NCBI RefSeq assembly: GCF_001746415.1
Contig: NZ_MEHJ01000001.1
Span: 1,737,001-1,801,000, forward strand
Direction: 5' to 3'
DNA length: 64,000 nt
Origin: Streptomyces agglomeratus
Lineage (GTDB): Bacteria > Actinomycetota > Actinomycetes > Streptomycetales > Streptomycetaceae
Shown here: positions 51,056 to 58,643 of the stretch, piece after piece
Layout: each line of letters opens with the position of its first letter
How positions within the stretch are numbered: position 1 is the stretch's first letter
Notes under the pieces: generated by a model
What the model was told of the DNA's origin: nothing
Databases searched by the model: none
Seen by the model: only the letters and a program-made list of their open reading frames with translations
Program-made: the position numbers and the translations under genes

Positions 51056-52498
51056 TCAGTGGGCCGCTGCCGGGATCTGGTCCGGGATCTCCGGCTGCGT
51101 CGCGTTCTCGTCCTGGCCGCCCTTCCCGCCCAGGTGGTTGAAGGCCAGGTTGAGGACGATGGCCACCACACACCCGGTACTGATGCCCGAGTCGAGCACC
51201 ACCAGCAGGTCCTCGGGGAACGCGTGGTAGAAGGTGGGCGCGGCGATCGGGATGAGGCCGATACCGAGGGCGGCGGCGACGATCAGGGCGTTCTCGCCCT
51301 TCTCCAGCGCGGCCGTGGCAAGGGTCTGGATGCCGCTGGCCGCGACCGTACCGAAGAGCACGATGCCGGCGCCGCCGAGGACCGGCAGCGGTACGAGAGC
51401 GATCACGGAGGCCAGCACCGGGCACAGGCCGAGCAGGATCAGGATGCCGCCGCCGGCGGCGACGACGAACCGGCTGCGGACCTTCGTCATCGCGACCAGG
51501 CCGATGTTCTGCGCGAAGGCGCTGCACATGAAGCCGTTGAAGAGCGGGCTGATCGCGCTGCCCAGGGTGTCGGCGCGCAGGCCGCCCTCGATCGTCTTCT
51601 CGTCGGCCGGGCGGCCGACGATCTTGCCGAGGGCGAGCATGTCGGCGGTCGACTCGGTCATGCACACCAGCATCACGATGCACATGGAGATGATCGCCGC
51701 GACCTCGAACTGCGGTGCGCCGAAGTGGAAGGGGGTCGGGAAGCCCACCAGGTCGGCGTTCTTGATGGCGTCGAAGTGGGTGATGCCCACCGGGATGGCG
51801 ATGAGTGTGCCCGCGACGAGGCCCAGGAGGATCGCGATCTGCTGGAGGAAGCCGCGCAGCAGTTTCCGCAGGGCCAGCACGATCAGGAAGGTCAGGGCGG
51901 CCATGCCGATGTTGGTCATGGATCCGTAGTCGTCGGCCTGGGAGTTGCCGCCCTGGGACCAGTTGAAGGCGACCGGCAGCAGGGAGACACCGATCAGGGT
52001 GATCACGGTGCCGGTGACGACGGGCGGGAAGAAGCGGACGAGTTTACAGAAGTACGGGGCGGCGACGAAGCCCAGTACACCGGCGACGATGATCGCTCCG
52101 AAGATGATCGGTATCGCGTTGTCGCCCTCGCCCTTGCCGATGGCGATCATCGGGGTCACTCCGGCGAACGAGACGCCGTTGACGAAGGGGAGCTTGGCGC
52201 CGATCTTCCAGAACCCGAGGGTCTGGAGAAGGGTCGCTATGCCGGCGGTGAAGAGGCTGGCCCCCATGAGGAAGGCCGTCTCCGTGGCGTCGAGCCCCAC
52301 CGCGGGGCCGACGATCATGGGTGGGGCGACCACACCGGCGTACATCGCGGCCACGTGCTGGAGGCCGCTGGTGAACATCTTGCCGGGGGGCAGCTTTTCG
52401 TCGACCGGGTGCTTCGGATCGGGGCCGGACGGGGGTCCGGACTCGGCGGGGTCGGATTCGGCGGATGCATCTTTGCGAAACCTGGGCTTGGCGGCCAC
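51056..52498 (-). CDS. purine/uric acid permease (nucleobase:cation symporter-2)
   Basis: A 480-residue NCS2-family nucleobase permease with about 13-14 helices. Family motifs are GLQHVAAMYAGVVAPP, the central helix region MTESTADMLALGKIVGRPADEKTIEGGLRAD and NGFMCSAFAQNIGLVAMTKVRSR. The NIGL and Q residues resemble urate/xanthine permeases rather than uracil permeases. The GTG at 52498 follows GGAGGA by six bases. It lies next to 8-oxoguanine deaminase and the uricase operon, so purine uptake is the probable role. Confidence 0.94.
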   Translation of the reverse strand: MAAKPRFRKDASAESDPAESGPPSGPDPKHPVDEKLPPGKMFTSGLQHVAAMYAGVVAPPMIVGPAVGLDATETAFLMGASLFTAGIATLLQTLGFWKIGAKLPFVNGVSFAGVTPMIAIGKGEGDNAIPIIFGAIIVAGVLGFVAAPYFCKLVRFFPPVVTGTVITLIGVSLLPVAFNWSQGGNSQADDYGSMTNIGMAALTFLIVLALRKLLRGFLQQIAILLGLVAGTLIAIPVGITHFDAIKNADLVGFPTPFHFGAPQFEVAAIISMCIVMLVCMTESTADMLALGKIVGRPADEKTIEGGLRADTLGSAISPLFNGFMCSAFAQNIGLVAMTKVRSRFVVAAGGGILILLGLCPVLASVIALVPLPVLGGAGIVLFGTVAASGIQTLATAALEKGENALIVAAALGIGLIPIAAPTFYHAFPEDLLVVLDSGISTGCVVAIVLNLAFNHLGGKGGQDENATQPEIPDQIPAAAH

Positions 52499-52805
52499 GG
52501 CGGTTCCTCCGGTCGGTTACACGCCAGCGGGGACGTGGATGTCAGGGAGGTGGTGCGGAGTGGAGCGTTGAAGCAGGTGGTGCAGACGTGCATGACGCAT
52601 GGGGGGTGTGTGCCGGGGGTGGCGGTGAAGCTGTGGGGTCTGTGGTGCCGCCGGTACCGGGCGGCGGCGTCCGGGCGTTGGTCACCGTCCCCGGGGGCGC
52701 TCGCACTTGGGCGCGCGCCCCCGGGCACAGCTGCCGTGGACCCCGCTCGGGTCCGCGGCCGCCGGCTGAGGGCCGTCCCCCTCAGCCGGACTTCCGGGGG
52801 GTTGA
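52499..52805. other. intergenic region upstream of the purine permease
   Basis: This 307-nt gap contains no credible gene. It holds a single GTTGAA half-site at 52574-52579 (no palindrome), the permease ribosome-binding site at its left edge and the deaminase terminator at 52762-52789. No clear promoter was picked out. Confidence 0.6.
52762..52789 (-). terminator. terminator after the 8-oxoguanine deaminase gene
   Basis: CCGGCTGAGGG (52762-52772) and CCCTCAGCCGG (52779-52789) form a perfect 11-bp stem with a 6-nt loop just past the deaminase stop at 52806. Confidence 0.78.
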
Positions 52806-54191
52806 TCAGCCCTGCGCAACGATCCGCGCGAGGCGCTGCGCCTCGGCCCGCGCGTCGCGGGCGATGGCGTCCTCGTCCACCGTGATCAGGCGGTTGTCCT
52901 CGACGACGGGCTTGCCGTTGACGAGCGACAGGGTGACCGGTGCCGCCGCGCCGAACACGATGGCGGTGACCGGGTCGGCGATGGTGGAGTGACCGAGACC
53001 GTCGATCTTCCACATCACCAGGTCGGCGAGCTTGCCGGCCTCCAGCGAACCGATCTGGTCGGCGCGGCCGAGCACCTGGGCTCCGCCGTACGTACCGAGG
53101 CGCAGCGCCTGGCGGGCGTTGAGCGCCGCTTCGCGGTGCGCGCCGAGGCGGTTGATGAGCAGGGCGTTGCGCAGCTCGGTGTGCAGCTCGCCCGACTCGT
53201 TGGACGCCGTGCCGTCGACGCCGAGACCGACCGGGACGCCGGCCTTCAGCATGTCGGGGACCCGGGCGATGCCTGCCGCGAGGCGGGCGTTGGAGGACGG
53301 GCAGTGGGCGACGCCCGTGCCCGTACGGGCGAAGGCGGCGATGTCGGAGTCGTTCATGTGGACGCAGTGGGCCATCCACACGTCGCTGCCGAGCCAGCCG
53401 GTCGACTCGAAGTAGTCGGTCGGGCCCATGCCGAACAGCTCCTTGCAGAACTGCTCCTCCTCGACCGTCTCGCTGCCGTGGGTGTGCAGGCGCACCCCGA
53501 GGCGGCGGGCCAGTTCGGCGCCCTGCTTCATCAGTTCGGTGGAGACCGAGAACGGCGAGCAGGGCGCGACGGCCACCTGCGTCATCGCGTCGAAGGAGGC
53601 GTCGTGGTGCTTCCTGACGGTCTCCTCGGTCGCGGTGAGCGCGCCTTCGAGGGTCTCGACCGCGAAGTCCGGCGGCAGGCCGCCGTCCTTCTCGCTGCGG
53701 TCCATGGAGCCGCGGGCAAGGGTGAACCGTACGCCCATGTCGGAGGCGGCCCCGATGACGGCGCCGGACAGGTCGCCCGAGCCCTTCGGGAAGACGTAGT
53801 GGTGGTCCATCGCGGTGGTGACACCGCCGCGGGCCATCATCGCCAGCGAGCCCTGCGCCGCCGCCTTCACCATGGCCTCGTCGATGCGCGCCCAGGTCGG
53901 GTACAGCGCGACCAGCCAGTTGAAGAGGTTGTGGTCGGTGGCCAGGCCGCGCGTGATCCACTGGTAGAAGTGGTGGTGCGTGTTGACCAGGCCGGGGGTG
54001 ACCAGGTGGCCCGTGCCGTCGATACGGCGTACGACGTTGTCCAGGCCCTCGGGGGCCTTGCCGGCGCCGATCGACTCGATGCGGTTGCCGGCCACCACGA
54101 CGTAACCCGAGGCGTACTCGGTGTCGTTGGCGTCGACGGTGGCGATGGCACAGTTCTCGATGATGGTGCGCGCGGCTGCCGATGCTGCCAT
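52806..54191 (-). CDS. 8-oxoguanine deaminase / guanine-type amidohydrolase
   Basis: A 461-residue amidohydrolase of the AtzB/8-oxoguanine deaminase group. Metal and catalytic motifs are NTHHHFYQW, HTHGSETVEEEQF, MAHCVHM, GVAHCPSSNARLAAG and the late GLGVDGTASNES. 8-Oxoguanine deaminases produce uric acid directly, which fits the adjacent uricase operon; guanine deaminase activity is the alternative. The ATG at 54191 has GAAGGA six bases upstream. It is a single-gene transcript followed by a clear terminator. Confidence 0.92.
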   Translation of the reverse strand: MAASAAARTIIENCAIATVDANDTEYASGYVVVAGNRIESIGAGKAPEGLDNVVRRIDGTGHLVTPGLVNTHHHFYQWITRGLATDHNLFNWLVALYPTWARIDEAMVKAAAQGSLAMMARGGVTTAMDHHYVFPKGSGDLSGAVIGAASDMGVRFTLARGSMDRSEKDGGLPPDFAVETLEGALTATEETVRKHHDASFDAMTQVAVAPCSPFSVSTELMKQGAELARRLGVRLHTHGSETVEEEQFCKELFGMGPTDYFESTGWLGSDVWMAHCVHMNDSDIAAFARTGTGVAHCPSSNARLAAGIARVPDMLKAGVPVGLGVDGTASNESGELHTELRNALLINRLGAHREAALNARQALRLGTYGGAQVLGRADQIGSLEAGKLADLVMWKIDGLGHSTIADPVTAIVFGAAAPVTLSLVNGKPVVEDNRLITVDEDAIARDARAEAQRLARIVAQG

Positions 54192-54230
54192 GGTGCGTCC
54201 TTCTCTCAGTGATGTGGGCACGGCAGGACC

Positions 54231-54578
54231 CTAGGAGGATTTGAGTGCCGCAGCCGCGTGGCTCCGGGTGCCGAGGTGGTGAAAGAACAGGTGGTGGACC
54301 GCGGCCGGGGCTCCGGCGCTGATGGCGGAGCCGGGCACGGCCGGTGCCCGGACGAGGCACGCTCCACCGGCGACGGCGGCGTCGTACCGGCCGCGTACGC
54401 GGGTGAGCGTGACGGCGGCGACGTTACGGGCGAAGGCATGGGGGTGGCCGCCGATGAGCGGGCCCACGAGGGTCGCGGCGGGCTGCAGCGTCCGCCCCGG
54501 GGACAGCACCCGGCGGTCGCTGAGGGAATCGCGGACGGGCAGGACGGTGCCGGGCACGGGGTCACAGAACGAGGTCAC
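54231..54578 (-). CDS. possible hypothetical protein between deaminase and uricase
   Basis: A 115-residue reading frame (GTG at 54578, stop at 54231) with the highest third-position G/C bias of any frame in this gap and a normal amino-acid mix (LVGPLIGGHPHAFARN, LTRVRGRYDAAVAGGACLV, AVHHLFFHHLG). There is no good ribosome-binding site and I recognise no family. It may be a real small protein or a relic. The remaining DNA to 54909 (upstream of it) shows nothing convincing. Confidence 0.4.
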   Translation of the reverse strand: MTSFCDPVPGTVLPVRDSLSDRRVLSPGRTLQPAATLVGPLIGGHPHAFARNVAAVTLTRVRGRYDAAVAGGACLVRAPAVPGSAISAGAPAAVHHLFFHHLGTRSHAAAALKSS

Positions 54579-54909
54579 GCCATCGCCCGCCCGCTTGTGG
54601 GCGGCGTCGCTGCCGGGGATGCTGACGCGGCGGCTGCGCGGGCGACTGTGCGGACAAGCGGGGTGCGGGACACCCGCCGCTGCCGGGACGCGGGGAACCA
54701 GGTCGTCCATGGCCGCCCGTGACGACCCGCCGGGCAGGAGCGCGCTCCCGCCCGTCGCCCGGGGAAGGCGCCGGCGCCCGCTCGGTACAGGGCGGAAAGT
54801 GGATGAGCGGCGCAGGCCGGCCGCGCGACCGGGGCCTGTGCTCACGGCGTGGACACAGGGGCCGTTGCCGGCCCGGCATGCAGGCGTTGCCATGGAGGTT
54901 CCCTCCGGT
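54579..54909. other. non-coding or unresolved gap downstream of uricase
   Basis: About 330 nt between the small frame ending the deaminase upstream region and the uricase terminator. All frames are open by chance but show rising Arg/Pro/Gly nonsense. No promoter, repeat or RNA structure stood out other than the terminator at 54910-54952. Confidence 0.5.
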
Positions 54910-54952
54910 CCGGTGCGCCCCGCCCTGCCGCTGGGCGGACGGGGCGCACCGG
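54910..54952 (-). terminator. terminator of the uraD-uraH-uricase operon
   Basis: CCGGTGCGCCCCG (54910-54922) pairs perfectly with CGGGGCGCACCGG (54940-54952), 8 nt after the uricase stop codon; the loop adds a further short GCCC/GGGC pairing. Confidence 0.82.
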
Positions 54953-54959
54953 TCCCGCG

Positions 54960-55883
54960 TCAGAGGTTGGTCATGTCGACCGGGATCTTCGGCTCGACGC
55001 CGTCCCGCAGGATGGTGGCCTCGATGAGGCCGTACGGGCGGTCGGCGGCGAAGTAGACCTCGTTGTCGTTCTTCAGCCCAAAGGGCTCGAGGTCGACCAG
55101 GAAGTGGTGGTTGTTCGGCAGCGAGAAGCGGATCTCGTCGATCTCGCTCCGGCTGTTGATGACGCGCGAACCCATCTGGTACAGGGTCTGCTGGAGCGAG
55201 AGGGAGTACGTCTCGGCGAAGGCCTCCAGCATGTGCTTCTTGGCCTGGGCGTACGACTTGTCCCAGTTCGGCATCCGGTCCTCGTCGTTGGTCCAGTTGT
55301 AGCGCCAGACGGAGGCGACGTCGGTGCACAGGATGCGGTCGTACGCCTCCTTGAGCGTCGTGTACCGGTCCTTGACGTAGCCCCAGAACTCCGAGTTGGT
55401 GGAGTTCATGACCGTGAGGTTCTTGAGGCCCGACAGGACCTCCCAGTTCTCACCGTCGAAGGTGATCTGCGTGGTGCGCAGCTCCTGGCCCTTGCGGACG
55501 AAGGAGTGGTTCACCTCGTCGGAGCCGATGAACTTGGAGTTGTTGTCCGAGGTCGCGATGCGGTCCCAGGCGTACTCCTCGATCCGGATCCGGGCGCGCT
55601 GGATCGGCTCCTGCGACGTTACGAAGTGACGGGCGAGGTGGATGCCGAACTGCTCGGCGGACTCGATGCCGTACTCCTTGGCGAACGCGTACACCGTGTT
55701 CTTGGTGGTGTCCGTCGGCAGGACGTTGGCGTTCGAGCCGGAGTAGTGCACGTCGTCCATGTCGCCGGAGAGGGCGACGGAGACGTTCAGGTCCTTGATG
55801 TGGTGGGTGTCGCCGTCCCGCGTGATCTTGACGACGCGGTTCTCTGCTTTGCCGTACTGGTTCTGGCCGAGAATCGTGGGCAT
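54960..55883 (-). CDS. pucL: urate oxidase (uricase)
   Basis: A 307-residue cofactor-free urate oxidase that converts uric acid to 5-hydroxyisourate with release of hydrogen peroxide. The two T-fold halves carry NQYGKAENRVVKI, SDNNSKFIGSDEVNHSFVRKG, GLKNLTVMNSTNSEFWGYVKDRYTTL, TDVASVWRYNW and the late SLPNNHHFLVDLEPFGLKNDNEVY. It is the last gene of uraD-uraH-uricase, seven bases after uraH, and has its own terminator. Confidence 0.97.
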   Translation of the reverse strand: MPTILGQNQYGKAENRVVKITRDGDTHHIKDLNVSVALSGDMDDVHYSGSNANVLPTDTTKNTVYAFAKEYGIESAEQFGIHLARHFVTSQEPIQRARIRIEEYAWDRIATSDNNSKFIGSDEVNHSFVRKGQELRTTQITFDGENWEVLSGLKNLTVMNSTNSEFWGYVKDRYTTLKEAYDRILCTDVASVWRYNWTNDEDRMPNWDKSYAQAKKHMLEAFAETYSLSLQQTLYQMGSRVINSRSEIDEIRFSLPNNHHFLVDLEPFGLKNDNEVYFAADRPYGLIEATILRDGVEPKIPVDMTNL

Positions 55884-55890
55884 GTCGGTG

Positions 55891-56295
55891 CTAGCTCCCT
55901 CGGTATACGGAGTAGCCGAACGGGTTGAGCAGCAGCGGTACGTGGAAGTGTTCGCCCGGTACGACGGCGAACGTGATCGCCACCTCCGGGAAGAACGCGC
56001 CGCTGTCCCTTACGCGGGGGGCGTCCTGCTGTGCCTCGGCTTGCTTCTTCGAACTGGGCTTGTTGGAGAAGTACGCCTCGGTCTCGAAGTCGAGACGTAC
56101 GTGGGTCGTGCCTTCCGGCAGGGCCGGCAGGTCCTTGCAGCGCCCGTCCGCGTCGGTCGCGGACCCGCCGAGTACCACCCACTCGGCGTCACTGCCACTG
56201 CGGGCGGTGAGCGAGACGGCGACACCCGCGGCGGGGCGCCCGATGCTGGTGTCCAGGATGTGCGTGGACACCGAAGCAGTGGTCGCGGTGCTCAT
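55891..56295 (-). CDS. uraH: 5-hydroxyisourate hydrolase (transthyretin-like)
   Basis: A 134-residue HIU hydrolase, the second step of uricolysis. It has the N-terminal THILDTSIGRPAAGV histidine and the diagnostic C-terminal YRGS. The middle contains a Lys/Glu/Ala-rich insert (SNKPSSKKQAEAQQ) longer than in most relatives. ATG and the uraD stop share one base (TGATG), so the two are coupled. Confidence 0.96.
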   Translation of the reverse strand: MSTATTASVSTHILDTSIGRPAAGVAVSLTARSGSDAEWVVLGGSATDADGRCKDLPALPEGTTHVRLDFETEAYFSNKPSSKKQAEAQQDAPRVRDSGAFFPEVAITFAVVPGEHFHVPLLLNPFGYSVYRGS

Positions 56296-56816
56296 CAGTC
56301 GTTGTCCTCTTCGTACTCTTCTACGAGGCGGGTCAGCCGGATTCGGTTGATCTTCCCGAGTTCGGTGCGCACGATCTCACGCTCCGCATCGGCGGTGTTG
56401 CCGATCCGGTTCCGCATCGCGTCGCGCATCTGCTCACCGGTCGCACCGGTGGCGCAGATCAGAAAGACATGTCCGAACTTCTCCTGGTAGGCCAGGTTCA
56501 GTTCGAGCATCTCGGCTTTCAGTTCCTCGGACGCTCCGGCCATCCCCCGCTGTTCGCGGGAGGAGGTCGGGTCACCGGGCTTCGGCCGGCCGATCGGCGG
56601 GTGGCCCGCCATCGCCTCGGCCAGATCCTCCGCGGTCAGTTCCGCCATGGCGGCGTCACTGGCGAGGAAGAGGGCTTCGGCGTTGGCGTACGGGCGCTGG
56701 GCGAGCATCTTGCTCCCCCACGCCGAGTTGGCGCACACCTCGTGCAGCGCGGCCGTGGCCTCGCTGTCCGCCGAGGTGTTGAACCGGGCGAGGCCCGGTG
56801 TCGAACCTGAAGTCAC
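56295..56816 (-). CDS. uraD: OHCU decarboxylase
   Basis: A 173-residue 2-oxo-4-hydroxy-4-carboxy-5-ureidoimidazoline decarboxylase, the third step that yields S-allantoin. Catalytic His is in GHPPIG, followed by SSREQRGM and the GHVFLICATGATGEQM segment. The C-terminal acidic tail (EEYEEDND) is typical of actinobacterial forms. First gene of the operon; its promoter carries a class A palindrome. Confidence 0.95.
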   Translation of the reverse strand: MTSGSTPGLARFNTSADSEATAALHEVCANSAWGSKMLAQRPYANAEALFLASDAAMAELTAEDLAEAMAGHPPIGRPKPGDPTSSREQRGMAGASEELKAEMLELNLAYQEKFGHVFLICATGATGEQMRDAMRNRIGNTADAEREIVRTELGKINRIRLTRLVEEYEEDND

Positions 56817-56850
56817 GGGAGCCTCCGTGGCGTGCTGGACGGGCTGCGCA

Positions 56851-56892
56851 TAGCTAACGCCCTCACGAACAGCTCGTCAACACTTTGTTGAA
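56851..56892 (-). promoter_or_regulatory. uraD operon promoter overlapped by class A purine palindrome
   Basis: GTCAACACTTTGTTGAA (56876-56892) is the class A palindrome. Read on the minus strand, its downstream half forms TTGACG (56880-56875), followed after 18 nt by TAGCTA (56856-56851). The start codon of uraD is 35 nt further on. The geometry of dyad and -35 box is the same as at aceB and catalase. Confidence 0.62.
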
Positions 56893-56909
56893 ATCTCGCG
56901 AACGCAAAA

Positions 56910-56937
56910 GCCGCCGACCCGTTGTCCGGACGGCGGC
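56910..56937 (-). terminator. terminator after the helix-turn-helix gene
   Basis: GCCGCCG (56910-56916) and CGGCGGC (56931-56937) form a 7-bp stem with a 14-nt loop containing TCCGGA, between the regulator gene and the uraD promoter. Confidence 0.6.
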
Positions 56938-56983
56938 CCCTGCGAATGATCGATCAAATATGCCCACGCAATGGACGGCGGAC

Positions 56984-57379
56984 CTAGTCGCTCTTGGCCG
57001 CGTTCGCGGCGTTCTCCCTGTTCAGGTAGTTGTAGACGGTGAAGCGGCTGACACCCAGGGCGCTCGCCACGGTCTCCACCCCGTGCCGCACGGAGAAGGC
57101 CCCGCGAGCCTCCAGGACCCGTACGACCGACTGCTTCTCCTTGCGGTCGAGCTCCGCCAGCGGCATACCGTGGCGGCGCTCCAGCGCGGCCAAGATGTGA
57201 TCGAGGGAGTCCGAGAGCTGGGGAAGCCGTACGGCGACGACGTCCCGGCCCTCCCAGGCCAGCACCACGTCGTCACCCCGCGCCTGCTCCGGCACCATCA
57301 TCTCGCCGCCCATGGCGTCGACCAGCGGCTTGACCGCGGTGACGAGGGGGTGGTCCTCAGGCCCGCCGAAATCCGTCAC
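56984..57379 (-). CDS. helix-turn-helix regulator (YheO/DauR-like C-terminal domain)
   Basis: A 131-residue DNA-binding protein. The first 75 residues are a small domain (DHPLVTAVKPLVDAMGGEMMVPEQARG). The C-terminus is the HTH_22 form seen in DauR/YheO proteins (ARGAFSVRHGVETVASALGVSRFTVYNYLNRE). Its GTG at 57379 overlaps the stop of the upstream small gene (GTGA). Position at the head of the uricase operon suggests control of purine genes. Confidence 0.85.
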   Translation of the reverse strand: MTDFGGPEDHPLVTAVKPLVDAMGGEMMVPEQARGDDVVLAWEGRDVVAVRLPQLSDSLDHILAALERRHGMPLAELDRKEKQSVVRVLEARGAFSVRHGVETVASALGVSRFTVYNYLNRENAANAAKSD

Positions 57380-57630
57380 TTCTCGCCCTCCCCGATCACG
57401 TTGACCTGCAACGAGACCCGGGTGGCACCCGCATCCAGGGACCTGCGCAGCAGCGCGTCGACGGCGGTCAGCACCGCGTCGGCGCCGCCCTCGGCGGTGT
57501 TCCCGAACGGGCCTACGTCCACAGCGTCCAGCTCGGCCACCTGGATGACCTCGCGGGCGGCCAGCGCGTGCGCCGGCGCCTCGTCGAGGTCGAAGGGCTC
57601 GGTCGTGAACTCCACTCTCAATCGCACCAT
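57376..57630 (-). CDS. MTH1187/YqgV-like thiamine-binding-fold protein
   Basis: An 84-residue ferredoxin-like protein: VRLRVEFTTEPFDL at the N-terminus and LLRRSLDAGATRVSLQVNVIGE at the C-terminus resemble the MTH1187 family, some members of which bind thiamine. Function here is unknown; it is coupled to the HTH regulator and may supply its effector-binding partner, which is speculation. The ATG at 57630 faces the hydroxypyruvate isomerase gene divergently. Confidence 0.78.
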   Translation of the reverse strand: MVRLRVEFTTEPFDLDEAPAHALAAREVIQVAELDAVDVGPFGNTAEGGADAVLTAVDALLRRSLDAGATRVSLQVNVIGEGEK

Positions 57631-57689
57631 GCCCCCACGTTACTGGCGGGCCGGCCGGCCCCGGGAGGCCCCGACCTGGTCACGCCCTC

Positions 57690-57755
57690 TTGACAGGTCT
57701 CCGCGCCACCGTGCAACATTCCATCAGGCAGAAAATAACTTCCGCGATACGGAAG
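57690..57755 (+). promoter_or_regulatory. hyi promoter and TTCC-N7-GGAA operator
   Basis: TTGACA (57690-57695) and CAACAT (57714-57719) are separated by 18 nt. Downstream, CTTCCGCGATACGGAAG (57739-57755) is a perfect dyad ending 16 nt before the hyi ATG. It would lie in the leader and act as a roadblock. The same TTCC-N7-GGAA core is present twice in the allB-allR gap. Confidence 0.62.
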
Positions 57756-57771
57756 GAGCGCCGAAACCCTC

Positions 57772-58593
57772 ATGGGCTACACGGACCAGCGCTTCGATGT
57801 GAACCTCTCGATCCTCTTCACGGAACTCCCGCTCCTCGAGCGCCCGGCGGCCGCCGCCGCGGCAGGCTTCAAGGCGGTCGAGCTGTGGTGGCCCTGGATC
57901 GAGACCCCCACCCCCGACCAGGCCGAGCTCGACGCGCTCAAGAAGGCGCTCGACGAGGCCGGCACCCAGCTGGTCGGCCTCAACTTCTACGCCGGGCAGC
58001 TGCCCGGCCCGGACCGCGGCGCACTCTCCGTGCCCGGCGAGGAGTCGGACCGCTTCCGCGCGAACATCGACGTGGCGGCGGACTTCGCCGCCTCGGTCGG
58101 CTGCAAGGCGCTGAACGCGCTCTACGGCAACCGCGTCGACGGCGTCGACCCGGAGGTCCAGGACAAGCTCGCCCTGGAGAACCTGGTGGTGGCCGCCCGC
58201 GCCGCCGACCGGGTGGGCGCGATCCTGCTGATCGAGACCCTCAACAAGCCGGAGTCGCCGCTCTACCCCCTGGTGAGCGCACCGGCCGGCATCGCGGTCG
58301 TCGACAAGGTCAACGAGGCCACCGGACTCGGCAACGCCAAGTTCCTCCTCGACATCTACCACCTGTCGATGAACGGCGAGAACCTCCCCGACGTGATCGC
58401 GGAGTACGCCGCCAAGACCGGCCACGTGCAGATCGCCGACAACCCCGGCCGCGGCGCCCCCGGCACGGGGGACCTGCCGCTCGAAAAGCTGCTCGACCTG
58501 CTCAAGAACGCCGGTTACGACGGCTGGGTGGGCCTGGAGTACAAGCCCGGCGACCGCCCGAGCGCCGAAGCCTTCGGCTGGCTCTCGAACTGA
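57772..58593 (+). CDS. hyi: hydroxypyruvate isomerase
   Basis: A 273-residue TIM-barrel isomerase of the hydroxypyruvate isomerase family, interconverting tartronate semialdehyde and hydroxypyruvate. Recognisable segments are FDVNLSILFTELPLLERP, GLNFYAGQLPGP, IETLNKPESPLYPL (catalytic Glu), FLLDIYHLSMNGENLP and HVQIADNPGRGAPGTG. It is followed by the reductase that acts on the same intermediate, 50 nt downstream on the same strand. Confidence 0.95.
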   Translation: MGYTDQRFDVNLSILFTELPLLERPAAAAAAGFKAVELWWPWIETPTPDQAELDALKKALDEAGTQLVGLNFYAGQLPGPDRGALSVPGEESDRFRANIDVAADFAASVGCKALNALYGNRVDGVDPEVQDKLALENLVVAARAADRVGAILLIETLNKPESPLYPLVSAPAGIAVVDKVNEATGLGNAKFLLDIYHLSMNGENLPDVIAEYAAKTGHVQIADNPGRGAPGTGDLPLEKLLDLLKNAGYDGWVGLEYKPGDRPSAEAFGWLSN

Positions 58594-58602
58594 CCATTTT
58601 TC

Positions 58603-58630
58603 GCGCGTGAGTTGAAGCGCGTGTGTTGAA
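58603..58630 (+). repeat. 14-nt direct repeat in the glxR leader
   Basis: GCGCGTGAGTTGAA (58603-58616) is followed immediately by GCGCGTGTGTTGAA (58617-58630), identical except for one base. Each carries the GTTGAA half-site of class A palindromes, in direct rather than inverted orientation. The repeat ends just inside the ribosome-binding site of the reductase gene. Confidence 0.65.
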
Positions 58631-58643
58631 AGAGGCACCCATC

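Noticed and set aside
57712..57726. GCAACATTCC upstream of hyi as a possible class A site
   Set aside because: Left half partly matches but the right half has almost no agreement; the bases are better explained as the -10 region.
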